From the NCBI RefSeq assembly GCF_019097855.1, contig NZ_JAHRGL010000013.1:40674-104673 (forward strand): 64,000 nt of DNA, read 5' to 3'. The translations under genes were made by a program, and so were the position numbers. Each line of letters begins with the position of its first letter. Positions within the stretch are counted from its first letter, which is position 1. This document shows, one piece after another, positions 56,376 through 64,000 of this stretch. Source of the stretch: Geopseudomonas aromaticivorans. GTDB taxonomy: Bacteria; Pseudomonadota; Gammaproteobacteria; Pseudomonadales; Pseudomonadaceae. Under the pieces are notes generated by a model. The model did not search any database. It was not told the origin of the DNA and saw only the letters and a list, made by a program, of their open reading frames with translations.

Positions 56376-58456
56376 ATGCACTGACCGACTGGCTGGGGCG
56401 CGCCGGTCTGGGCGGCAACGGCCAGATGAAGCTGCTCGCCGGCCCGCTGCTGATCATCATCATCCTGTCGATGATGATCCTGCCGTTGCCGCCGTTTGCC
56501 CTCGACCTGTTCTTCACCTTCAACATCGCCCTGTCGATCATGGTGCTGCTGGTCAGCATGTTCACCCAGAAGCCGCTGGACTTCGCCGCCTTCCCGGCGA
56601 TCCTGCTGTTCACCACGCTGCTGCGCCTGTCGCTCAACGTCGCCTCGACCCGGGTGGTGCTGATGCACGGCCATGAGGGGGGCGATGCGGCGGGCAAGGT
56701 GATCGAGGCGTTCGGCCACTTCCTGGTCGGCGGCAACTTCGCCGTGGGCCTGGCGGTGTTCCTGATTCTGGTGATCATCAACTTCATGGTGATCACCAAG
56801 GGTGCCGGGCGCATCGCCGAGGTGGGCGCGCGCTTCACCCTCGACTCGATGCCCGGCAAGCAGATGGCCATCGATGCCGACCTCAACGCCGGCCTGATCG
56901 GCGAGGAGGAGGCGCGCAAGCGCCGCCGCGAGGTATCCCAGGAAGCCGACTTCTACGGCTCGATGGACGGTGCCAGCAAGTTCGTCCGCGGCGATGCGGT
57001 GGCCGGCCTGGTGATCATGGTGGTCAACGTGCTCGGCGGCCTGCTGATCGGCATGCTGCAGCACGACCTGCCGTTCGCCCAGGCGGCGGAGACCTACACC
57101 CTGCTGACCATCGGCGACGGCCTGGTGGCGCAGATCCCGGCGCTGGTGATCTCCACCGCCGCCGGCGTCACGGTATCGCGGGTCAACACCGACCAGGACG
57201 TCGGCCAGCAGATGATCGGCCAGCTGTTCGCCAATCCCAAGGTGCTGTGGCTGGCGGCCGGCGTGCTGGGCCTGCTCGGCCTGGTGCCGGGCATGCCCAA
57301 CCTGGTGTTCCTGCTGTTCACGGCGCTGCTCGGCGGCCTGGCCTGGTGGCTGACCCGCCAGGGCGAGGAACAGCTGCTGGAAAAGGCGGCGAACCCCGAG
57401 TTGCCGCCGCCGGCCGAGGCGCCCGAGGCCAGCTGGGACGACGTGCAGCTGGTGGATACCCTGGGTCTGGAGGTCGGCCACCGGCTGATCCCGCTGGTCG
57501 ACCACCGCCAGCACGGCGAGCTGCTCGGACGGATCAAGAGCGTGCGCAAGAAGTTTGCCCAGGAGGTCGGTTTCCTGCCGGCAGTGGTGCATATCCGCGA
57601 CAACCTCGAGCTGGGCGCCAATACCTACGTGATCCGTCTCAAGGGCGTCGAGGTCGGTCGCGCCGAGCTGCAGCCGGGCAAGTGGCTGGCCATCGACCCC
57701 GGCCAGGTGTCCGGCAAGCTGGAGGGGCAGGCCACCACCGACCCGGCCTTCGGGCTGCCGGCGGTGTGGATCGACCTCGAGCAGCGCGAGCTGGCCCAGG
57801 TCTACGGCTACACCGTGGTGGATGCCAGTACCGTGGCGGCCACCCATCTCAACCACCTGCTGCACCGCCACGCCAGCGACATGCTCGGCCGCCAGGAAGT
57901 CCAGCAGCTGCTCGACAAGCTCGGCGAGGACAACAAGGCGCTGGTCGAGGAAGTGGTGCCCAAGGCCATCAGCCTCACCACCCTGCAACGCATCCTGCAG
58001 AGCCTGCTGGAGGAGGATGTGTCGATCCGCGACATGCGTACCATCCTCGACACCCTGGCCGAACATGCCAGCGCGCAGAGCGATGCCCAGGATCTGGTCG
58101 GCGTGGTGCGCGTGGCCCTCGGCCGGGCGATCACCCAGCAGTGGTTCGCCGGCCAGGGCGAGCTGCGCGTGATTGGCCTCGACGCTGGCCTCGAGCAGGT
58201 GCTGGCCCAGGCGATGAACAACGGTGGCGCGCTGGAGCCCGGCCTGGCCGGCAACCTGATGCAGCTGGCCGAAACTGCTCTCGGCCGCCAGGAAGCCAAC
58301 GGCGATGCGCCGGTTCTGGTGGTCCAGCACCGCCTGCGCGCCTTGCTGGCGCGCTTTCTGCGCCGGCGCCTGCGCCACCTGGTGGTGATGTCGCTGGCCG
58401 AGATTCCCGATGACCGTATGCTGCGCGTGACCAGCCTGATCGGAGGCAACAACTGA
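56372..58456 (+). CDS. flhA: flagellar export gate protein FlhA
   Basis: 694 residues: an eight-helix membrane region (about 20-320) with the conserved FFTFNIALSIMVLLVSMFTQ, LLRLSLNVASTRVVLMHGHE and GKQMAIDADLNAGLIGEEEA segments, then the cytoplasmic ring domain. It couples proton flow to export and receives chaperone-bound cargo. flhF overlaps its stop by one base. Confidence 0.97.
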   Translation: MNALTDWLGRAGLGGNGQMKLLAGPLLIIIILSMMILPLPPFALDLFFTFNIALSIMVLLVSMFTQKPLDFAAFPAILLFTTLLRLSLNVASTRVVLMHGHEGGDAAGKVIEAFGHFLVGGNFAVGLAVFLILVIINFMVITKGAGRIAEVGARFTLDSMPGKQMAIDADLNAGLIGEEEARKRRREVSQEADFYGSMDGASKFVRGDAVAGLVIMVVNVLGGLLIGMLQHDLPFAQAAETYTLLTIGDGLVAQIPALVISTAAGVTVSRVNTDQDVGQQMIGQLFANPKVLWLAAGVLGLLGLVPGMPNLVFLLFTALLGGLAWWLTRQGEEQLLEKAANPELPPPAEAPEASWDDVQLVDTLGLEVGHRLIPLVDHRQHGELLGRIKSVRKKFAQEVGFLPAVVHIRDNLELGANTYVIRLKGVEVGRAELQPGKWLAIDPGQVSGKLEGQATTDPAFGLPAVWIDLEQRELAQVYGYTVVDASTVAATHLNHLLHRHASDMLGRQEVQQLLDKLGEDNKALVEEVVPKAISLTTLQRILQSLLEEDVSIRDMRTILDTLAEHASAQSDAQDLVGVVRVALGRAITQQWFAGQGELRVIGLDAGLEQVLAQAMNNGGALEPGLAGNLMQLAETALGRQEANGDAPVLVVQHRLRALLARFLRRRLRHLVVMSLAEIPDDRMLRVTSLIGGNN

Positions 58457-60834
58457 TGAGTGTCAGACGTTTTGTCGGAGCCAACAGCCGCGAGGCGATG
58501 CGCCAGGTGCGCGCGGCGCTGGGCGAGGATGCCCTGATCCTGTCCAACCGCACCACGGCCGAGGGTGTGGAGATCCTCGCCATGGCCGACGACGAACACC
58601 AGCGGCTGGTGCCCGAGCCGGCCGCGGTTCAGGCTCCCGTGGCACGCCCGGCGCCGTCGCCAGCGCCGCTGGATCTGCCCCCCGGTATGCGCCAGCCGCC
58701 GTCGCTGCCGCCGGCAGGCTTTGCCGCCCAGCGCGCCGCCGCCTACCAGCGCACCCAGGAGGATAGCGCGGCGGCCGCTGCCGTGGCGGCCACTGCCGCA
58801 CCGCAGCCTGTGGCTCCCGCAGCGCCAGCGGTGGACTTCGCCGCCCTCGGCGAGCTGCTGCTCGGCGAGATGCAGGGCATGCGCGAACTGCTCAACCGGC
58901 AGATGACCCCGGCCGCCAGCGCGGACAGCGGTGCCGGCCGCCTGCGTCAGCTCTTGCTGCTGGCCGGCTTTGGCGTCCACCTGTGCGACGAGATCCTCGC
59001 CGCGCTGCCGGCCGAACTGGGCAACGCCACGGTCAACGATCCGGCTGCCCGCGCCTGGCTGGAGCGCCAGCTGGCCGCGCGTCTGCCGGTGACGGACGAC
59101 GATAACGATCTGCTCGACGCGGGTGGCGTGCTGGCGCTGGTTGGCCCCACCGGCGTGGGCAAGACCACCACCACCGCCAAGCTGGCGGCGCGCTACGTGA
59201 TGCGCCACGGCAGCGGCCAGGTCGCCCTGCTCAGCACCGACAGCTACCGGATCGGCGCCCACGAGCAGCTGCGCATCTACGGCCGCCTGCTCGGCGTCGA
59301 GGTGCAGGCGCTGCCCGCCGAAGCGGCGCTGGACGCGGTGCTGGCGCAGCTGGCCGGCAAGCGCCTGGTGATCATCGACACCATCGGCATGAGCCAGCGC
59401 GACCAGCGCCTGATCGGCCAGATCGCCCAGCTCGGCGGCGCCGGCCATGCGGTGCGCCTGATGCTGCTGCTCAACGCCGCCAGCCACGGCGACACCCTCG
59501 AAGAAGTGGTCTCCACCTACCAGCGTGCCGCGCGCGCCGCAGGCAGTCGCCTCGACGACTGCATCGTCACCAAGAGCGACGAGGCCGCCCGGCTCGGCCC
59601 GGTGCTGGACATCCTGATCCGCCACAACCTGCGCCTGCACTACCTGTCCAGCGGTCAGCAGGTGCCCGAGGACCTGCATCCGGCCGCGGCGCCGGCGCTG
59701 GTGCGCCAGGCCCTGGCCGCCAGCCAGGTTTCGCCCTTCGTGGCCGCCGACACGACAGCACCGAGCGCCCCCGGCCCGCGCCTGGAAGCCCTGTCGCGCG
59801 GCCTGCTCGGCCACGGCCGGGCGATGGCCGCGGCACTGGACAGCCTGCGCCGCGAGGTCGATGGCTTTGCCCTGCTCGAAGCCGCCTGGCAGCTGGCGGC
59901 GCTGCCGCGCAGCCTGCAGGGCGAGCGGCTGGCCGACCTGCTCGCCGCCAGCCCGCCAGCCGATGCCGGCCTGCTGCTGTGGGGGCGCACCGGCGCACAG
60001 CCGGGGCAGACCTGGCAGATGCCGCTGCTGACGTTCGACGCCCAGGGTCGCCTGCAGGCCCGCCCGTGGCTGGCTCACCAACTGCCGGCCGGCGCCACGG
60101 CGCGGCTGGAGTGGGCCGCCCAGCAGTGGCCGCAGGCCGAGCACCTGCTGGCGGCCAGTCCGGAACCGGCCACCCTGCGCGCCCTGGCGGCGCAAGGCGG
60201 CGCCTGGCTGGCGGCGGCCAAGGGCAACAGCCGGGTCGACTACCTCGGCGAGCGCTACGCGCTGCAGACCCTGGCCGAGATCGCCATGCCGCAGGCCAGC
60301 CTGGCCTGCCGCTACCGCAGCCACGGTGTGCAGCTCGAGCTGAGCCTGCTGGACGTCGGCCTCGATGCCGGTCGCGAGCGCGGCCAGCACAGCGGCGCCT
60401 GGCCGCTGCAGGCCTGGTTCGGCCAGTTGCACGACCTCGACAGCGGCCGGCCGCCTATGCAGCGGTTCTGGCTGGCCAGCAGCGCCATGCCGGGCGAGCA
60501 GGGGCTGCAACAGCAGCAGGATCTGCTGCTGCGCCAGCTGCAGAGCGACGACCTGGCCAGCCTGGCCGGCCGTGCCTGGCTCAGCCTGGAAGGGCTGCTC
60601 GCTCCCCTGCAGGCCGAGCTGCGCCTGTTCCTCGTTGCCGGCCTGGCCGCCACTGCCAGCCACCTGGAGCGGGCCGAGGGTGACTGGGCCATGGATGTGC
60701 GTGCCCAGCTGCTCAGCCTGGCCGGCGGTCGCCGCCAGCGCAGCGCCCAGCAGCAGCTGGATGCGCTGCTGCACCTGCTGGCCGCCCGCGACACCTTCCG
60801 CCAGGTGGCCGGCAGCGCAGCCGGCGTGTATTGA
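58456..60834 (+). CDS. flhF: FlhF SRP-type GTPase with a long C-terminal extension
   Basis: 792 residues, nearly twice the usual 430-480. Residues 1-45 form the B domain (SVRRFVGANSREAMRQVRAA), followed by an Ala/Pro linker. The NG domain (about 150-425) has Walker A GPTGVGKT (230-237), DTIGMSQRDQR and TKSDEAARLG. The last 360 residues are extra, with repeated Leu/Ala/Gln-rich helices and no domain I recognise. FlhF places and, with FlhG, counts flagella. Start and stop are coupled to flhA and the FlhG-like gene by one-base overlaps. Confidence 0.93.
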   Translation: MSVRRFVGANSREAMRQVRAALGEDALILSNRTTAEGVEILAMADDEHQRLVPEPAAVQAPVARPAPSPAPLDLPPGMRQPPSLPPAGFAAQRAAAYQRTQEDSAAAAAVAATAAPQPVAPAAPAVDFAALGELLLGEMQGMRELLNRQMTPAASADSGAGRLRQLLLLAGFGVHLCDEILAALPAELGNATVNDPAARAWLERQLAARLPVTDDDNDLLDAGGVLALVGPTGVGKTTTTAKLAARYVMRHGSGQVALLSTDSYRIGAHEQLRIYGRLLGVEVQALPAEAALDAVLAQLAGKRLVIIDTIGMSQRDQRLIGQIAQLGGAGHAVRLMLLLNAASHGDTLEEVVSTYQRAARAAGSRLDDCIVTKSDEAARLGPVLDILIRHNLRLHYLSSGQQVPEDLHPAAAPALVRQALAASQVSPFVAADTTAPSAPGPRLEALSRGLLGHGRAMAAALDSLRREVDGFALLEAAWQLAALPRSLQGERLADLLAASPPADAGLLLWGRTGAQPGQTWQMPLLTFDAQGRLQARPWLAHQLPAGATARLEWAAQQWPQAEHLLAASPEPATLRALAAQGGAWLAAAKGNSRVDYLGERYALQTLAEIAMPQASLACRYRSHGVQLELSLLDVGLDAGRERGQHSGAWPLQAWFGQLHDLDSGRPPMQRFWLASSAMPGEQGLQQQQDLLLRQLQSDDLASLAGRAWLSLEGLLAPLQAELRLFLVAGLAATASHLERAEGDWAMDVRAQLLSLAGGRRQRSAQQQLDALLHLLAARDTFRQVAGSAAGVY

Positions 60835-61346
60835 TGCCGAGAGGCGATCAGGCCGCCGGCCTGCGCCGCTGGGCCGAGCAGTTCGGTCCGGTCGGCGCTG
60901 CGCAAGTCAGCGTCGAGGCGGCGCCCGTCGAGCGCGCCGTGGAGCCGGTCACCCTGCTGGTGATCGGTGTGCCCGGGTCGCCGCGCAGCCAGACCCGCCG
61001 GGTACAGGCGACCCTGGCGCGCTGGCAGGCCAATGGTCATCGCTGGGTCGGCGACCTGGCGCGCTGGAAGGTGGTGGCGCTGGAAGCGGACAGCCCGCAT
61101 CTGGCCGTGCTGGCCAGCCAGCAGTCGCGCTGGGCGCTGTGGGTCGATGACGACGCCGACGGCTTTCGGCGTGCCTACCGCGCCCTGCGGTTGCTGCGCG
61201 AACAGGGCGGGCCGCAGCGCCTGTTGGTGCTGCACAGCGGTATCGCCAGCCACGCGGGTTTGCTGCGTAACCTGCAGCAGGCGGCGGACGGCTTTCTCGA
61301 TACCCAGTTGCTGCTGCTGCCCGAGGTGCCGGGGGGCGTAGGTTGA
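60834..61346 (+). CDS. FlhG-derived protein without Walker A: DQAxxLR motif plus MinD-like remnant
   Basis: 170 residues; the ATG overlaps the flhF stop, so it sits in the flhG slot. Residues 5-11 are DQAAGLR, the exact DQAxxLR motif with which FlhG stimulates FlhF GTPase. Residues 39-50 (VTLLVIGVPGSP) look like the first strand and P-loop region, but the KGGxGKT lysines are gone. Residues 100-166 (VDDDADGFRRAYRALRLLRE, then LVLHSGIASHAGLLRNL) resemble the back half of FlhG. Normal FlhG is about 270-300 residues. Probably a minimal FlhF regulator without ATP-driven dimerisation; origin from FlhG is inferred. Confidence 0.7.
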   Translation: MPRGDQAAGLRRWAEQFGPVGAAQVSVEAAPVERAVEPVTLLVIGVPGSPRSQTRRVQATLARWQANGHRWVGDLARWKVVALEADSPHLAVLASQQSRWALWVDDDADGFRRAYRALRLLREQGGPQRLLVLHSGIASHAGLLRNLQQAADGFLDTQLLLLPEVPGGVG

Positions 61347-61744
61347 TCCGCCTGGCCATGCTGGTCGCCCTGCTCGGCGGGCTGCCGGCCGTCCAGGCGG
61401 CTGCCGCAGAGGGAGCCTCCGGCAGTTGGCAGGGCAGGGCGCCGGCCCTGCTGGTTGCTCGCAGCGACCGTGCCACCTGTGCGCAGCCACTGACACCTCC
61501 CGTACTGGCCAGGGGCCGCCAGCTGGCCAGCCTGCACTGGCAGTTCAGCTCGCCGCCTGACGCACCGCTGCTTGCCTGGCTGTGTCATCCGCAACATTGC
61601 ACCGCACTGTCCGGTAACCGCGGGCGCACCCGTGCGCTGGCCGGTCTGGATGCCGGCCAGCCCCTGCAACTGTGCTTCCGTCTGCCCGCTGCCGGCCCCG
61701 GCTTGCGGCTGGCAGATCTGCAGTTGCTGGTCGAGTACCGCTGA
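61343..61744 (+). CDS. flhE: flagellar protein FlhE
   Basis: 133 residues from a TTG at 61343 that overlaps the previous stop (ATG at 61358 is the alternative). The signal peptide spans about residues 1-22 (PAVQAAAAEG). The mature part has SGSWQGRAPALLVARSD, a LHWQFSSP strand, paired cysteines (LCHPQHC) and a C-terminal LQLLVEYR, like enteric FlhE. FlhE is a periplasmic protein that limits proton leak through the export gate and is typical of flhBAE operons of peritrichous enterics; it is uncommon in pseudomonads. Confidence 0.82.
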   Translation: MIRLAMLVALLGGLPAVQAAAAEGASGSWQGRAPALLVARSDRATCAQPLTPPVLARGRQLASLHWQFSSPPDAPLLAWLCHPQHCTALSGNRGRTRALAGLDAGQPLQLCFRLPAAGPGLRLADLQLLVEYR

Positions 61745-61764
61745 CTGCTGACTGCTGACTGCTG
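61741..61764. repeat. 7-bp tandem repeat at the end of flhE
   Basis: CTGACTG repeated three times plus CTG, starting with the last base before the flhE stop. Because the unit is 7 bp, the three copies put a TGA in all three plus-strand frames (61742, 61749, 61756). Copy-number change would not alter FlhE, since the first TGA is its stop. Confidence 0.7.
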
Positions 61765-61773
61765 GCCGTGGCG

Positions 61774-61824
61774 GGGCGCCACTGGTGGGTGTTGGCTGGC
61801 TGCTTTTAGTCCAGTGCGGCGCCC
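61774..61824. terminator. inverted repeat between convergent flhE and PAS receptor genes
   Basis: GGGCGCCACTGG (61774-61785) pairs with CCAGTG-CG-GCGCCC (61811-61824) with a 2-nt bulge and a 25-nt loop that includes CTTTTAG. Position between convergent genes makes termination its likely role; the long loop keeps confidence low. Confidence 0.35.
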
Positions 61825-61879
61825 ATGGCTAGGCCATGACTCGCCGCGGCAGCTGATCCGACAACACCCCCGGGGTCGA

Positions 61880-63565
61880 TCAGAAGGTTTCCCACTCCTC
61901 CACTTTCTCGGCCTGGCGTGGCCTGGCGCGCTGCAGTTCGGACGCCTGAACCACGGCCGGTGCAGGCCGCTCGGTGTGTGCCGCAGGAGCTGGCGGCAGG
62001 TCACGCTGGCCGGTCTGGAAAATGGTGATTGCCTGGGCTAGATCCTGCACCTGATCGTTGAGGTTGCGCGACACGTGCTTGGCATGTTGCACCATGCCGG
62101 AGTTCTTCTGCGTCACGGTATCCAGCTGGACGATTGCCTGGCCGATCTGCGCGATGCCCGAACTCTGCTCGGCCGAGGCCGCGGAAATCTCGGCCATGAT
62201 GTCGCTGACCTTGGTTACCGAGTTGATGACCTCGTCGATCGACTGCTCGGCGGTATTCACCAGGGTCACGCCATCGGCGATCTCAGTGGTCGAATTGGCG
62301 ATCAGCTCATGGATTTCCTTGGCCGCTGCCGCCGAACGACCGGCCAGGTGGCGCACTTCGGTGGCGACCACCGCGAAGCCGCGGCCATGATCGCCGGCCC
62401 GTGCCGCCTCGATGGAGGCGTTGAGGGCGAGGATGTTGGTCTGGAAGGCAATGGCGTCGATCAGACCGATGATTTCGCTCATCTTCTGCGAGGATTCGGC
62501 GATCACCTCCATCTTGTTGACCAACTGGTGCATCACCTCGCCGCTTTCGCGTACCGACGCCGAGGCCTGCTCGGAGAGCTGGTTGGCGTGGCGCGCATTG
62601 CTGGCGTTCTGTTCCACCGTCGAGGTGATCTGCTCCATGCTCGCCGCGGTCTGCTGCAGGGAAGCGGCCTGGTCCTCGGTGCGTGCTGCCAGCGCGTCAT
62701 TGCTGCCGGCGATATTCCCCGAGGCCTGCGAAACATTGTCGATGCCGCGGTTCACGTCGCTGGCGATGCTGGTCAGGCTCTTGCGCATGATGTCCATCAG
62801 CTGGGCCAGGCTACCCAACTCGCTGCGGCCGAAGTCGGGCAGGCGCGCGCTCAGGTTGCCGGCGGCAATCTGCGAGTTGAAGTGCATTGCCTCCTCGATC
62901 GGCCGGGCGATCGAGCGCGCGGTGCCGTAGCCGAGGAGCGCCAGGATCAGGGCGAAGGTGGCGAGGATCATCAGCGCCAGTTCGGTCGGGAAGACGCCGG
63001 CACCGCTGCCGAGCAGATAGCTGGCGATGAGCATGCCGATGGCGATCATTGCATTGACATGGCTGCGCAGGCGCAGCGAGGCCAGGTTGATCCGCGCCAG
63101 CATGCCGGCCAGGCCCTGGCGACGCAGCTCGCCATCGATCAGGGTATAGCCCGGATTGCGCCCGGCGTTGATGTCGGCATAGACGCGCTCGGCCAGAGCC
63201 GCCTGCTGGGCGTCGACCTTGGTGCGCACCGAGGCATAGCCGACAAGGTTGCCGCCCTCGTAGTACGGAATGACGTGGGCTTGTACCCAGTAGTATTCGC
63301 CATTCTTGCGACGGTTTTTGACTACGCCGTTCCAGGCGCGTCCGGCCTTGATGGTGTCCCAGAGGTTCTGGAAGGCGGCGCGCGGCATCTGCGGGTGGCG
63401 GACGATGTTGTGATCGGCACCCCGCAGCTCGCCCCACGAGAAACCGCTGACCTCGATGAAGGCTGGGTTGGCGTAGGTGATCCTGCCGGACAGATCCGTC
63501 CTGGAAATCAGGAAGTCATCGTTGCTGAGGTTATATTCGCGGGCGTTGAAATTATTGCTGCTCAT
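61880..63565 (-). CDS. aer: Aer-like PAS methyl-accepting chemotaxis protein (third copy)
   Basis: 561 residues from the ATG at 63565; an upstream start at 63601 adds twelve residues. The PAS domain (about 15-115) has [20 protein letters not shown] and [20 protein letters not shown], followed by a membrane hairpin (about 165-215), HAMP and the signalling hairpin with [20 protein letters not shown]. It ends EEWETF, very close to the enteric NWETF tail. It is related to, but clearly diverged from, the tandem pair at 45-49 kb. No FliA promoter was found upstream. Confidence 0.92.
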   Translation of the reverse strand: MSSNNFNAREYNLSNDDFLISRTDLSGRITYANPAFIEVSGFSWGELRGADHNIVRHPQMPRAAFQNLWDTIKAGRAWNGVVKNRRKNGEYYWVQAHVIPYYEGGNLVGYASVRTKVDAQQAALAERVYADINAGRNPGYTLIDGELRRQGLAGMLARINLASLRLRSHVNAMIAIGMLIASYLLGSGAGVFPTELALMILATFALILALLGYGTARSIARPIEEAMHFNSQIAAGNLSARLPDFGRSELGSLAQLMDIMRKSLTSIASDVNRGIDNVSQASGNIAGSNDALAARTEDQAASLQQTAASMEQITSTVEQNASNARHANQLSEQASASVRESGEVMHQLVNKMEVIAESSQKMSEIIGLIDAIAFQTNILALNASIEAARAGDHGRGFAVVATEVRHLAGRSAAAAKEIHELIANSTTEIADGVTLVNTAEQSIDEVINSVTKVSDIMAEISAASAEQSSGIAQIGQAIVQLDTVTQKNSGMVQHAKHVSRNLNDQVQDLAQAITIFQTGQRDLPPAPAAHTERPAPAVVQASELQRARPRQAEKVEEWETF

Positions 63566-63692
63566 GAGTTCCAGCCATAAGGTAATTAAGTATGGTTTCA
63601 AGCCAGGGTTGCATGCGCTGTGGTTTCCCTGTCTGCGTCATGTAATGGGCAGGGGTGTACCCAGTACTGAGCGCTGCGGCGTATCTGTGTCA

Positions 63693-63723
63693 GGGTGCTC
63701 CAATGGTTTCGATTGGAGTGCCC
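63693..63723. other. 12-bp stem hairpin upstream of the third PAS receptor
   Basis: GGGTGCTCCAAT pairs along its whole length with ATTGGAGTGCCC (two G-U pairs in plus-strand RNA) around a 7-nt loop, about 130 bp before the receptor start. It may be a terminator remnant or part of the leader. Confidence 0.4.
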
Positions 63724-63966
63724 GGTTTGGTTGCCGCGATACTCATCTGGTAATGGTCTGGCGAGCCACTTTCGAGCGCTGTTTTTAGGTGGCGATTCAT
63801 CAGGCGCCTATTGCCGTTATATGGGCGAAGAACAGCAGTTGTTCTGTTCAAAGCCAGTGCGTCTAATTGCGCACTAAGGAAGGTCTGAAATAGCCCTCCC
63901 CATTCGCGACAGACCTGCTCGGCAGGCCAAAATCGGGCTACTTCATCCCCCTGGACTCAGTTTCCT

Positions 63967-63992
63967 GCCCCCGAAGAGCATTTGCCGGGGGC
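63967..63992. terminator. possible terminator hairpin at the window end
   Basis: GCCCCCG (63967-63973) and CGGGGGC (63986-63992) form a perfect 7-bp stem with a 12-nt loop. There is no clear T tract before the window ends, so the gene it would serve is not known. Confidence 0.35.
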
Positions 63993-64000
63993 TTCCCCTG

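Larger units (their letters stand above)
63566..64000. other. non-coding end of window, upstream of the PAS receptor
   Basis: About 435 bp without a convincing gene; codon pattern and base content differ from the coding DNA around. It has two strong hairpins (63693-63723 and 63967-63992) and should hold the promoter of the minus-strand receptor. No FliA, FNR or sigma-54 site was recognised. Confidence 0.6.

Noticed and set aside
57808-60774. 988-codon open frame on the minus strand across flhA and flhF
   Set aside because: Same GC artefact; flhA and flhF are well conserved on the plus strand.
1-64000. tRNA, rRNA, CRISPR arrays, insertion sequences and prophage genes
   Set aside because: None recognised: no cloverleaf-like sequence with CCA end, no regularly spaced repeats, no transposase or integrase motifs.

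Overview
This window is GC-rich bacterial DNA from a member of the Pseudomonadaceae, most probably Azotobacter or its close relatives. The borders look pseudomonad: a sulfite reductase plus DUF934 pair, ccoG, and a MocR-type regulator. The flagellar master regulator here is flhDC, not the fleQ-type circuit of most Pseudomonas, and flhDC control is published for Azotobacter vinelandii. The genus assignment is inference from gene content; no rRNA or core phylogenetic marker lies in the window.

Layout. Positions 1-7071 hold a partial LysR regulator, a tyrosine-rich secreted peptide, a small cytochrome c, a MocR/GntR-aminotransferase regulator, ccoG, cysI and a DUF934 gene. From 7171 to about 63.6 kb the window is one nearly gap-free flagellar and chemotaxis block: a methyl-accepting protein, flgN, flgM and flgA (minus); flgBCDEFGHIJ and flgKL (plus); fliR-Q-P-O-N-M-L and fliK-J-I-H-G-F (minus, transcribed from fliF towards fliR); fliE; fliDST with a second FliK-like gene and an FlhB C-terminal paralogue (flhX-like); flhDC; motAB-cheAW; four methyl-accepting proteins including a tandem pair of PAS (Aer-like) receptors; cheR; cheB, a receptor, cheYZ and a soluble CZB-domain receptor; flhB-flhA-flhF, an flhG-derived gene and flhE; and a third PAS receptor on the minus strand. 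The last 0.4 kb has no recognisable gene.

Regulatory logic readable in the DNA. A perfect 14-bp FNR/ANR-type palindrome lies upstream of flhDC, which suggests oxygen-linked control (CydR, an Fnr homologue, represses flhDC in A. vinelandii). Five late promoters fit the FliA (sigma-28) pattern with exact 11-bp spacers, in front of flgM, flgK, fliD, motA and cheB; a sixth, with a 12-bp spacer, precedes the sCache receptor. This is a classical three-tier cascade: FlhDC, then hook-basal body, then FliA-dependent late genes with FlgM as anti-sigma factor. Neither fliA nor a flagellin gene is in the window, so both must lie elsewhere.

Most unusual point. FlhF is about 790 residues, with roughly 360 residues added after the GTPase domain. 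The next, translationally coupled gene is a 170-residue FlhG derivative. It keeps the N-terminal DQAxxLR motif known to stimulate FlhF GTPase activity and a recognisable C-terminal segment, but has lost the Walker A lysine and much of the ATPase core. This looks like a remodelled FlhF/FlhG number-and-placement system, plausible in a peritrichously flagellated relative of polar-flagellate pseudomonads.
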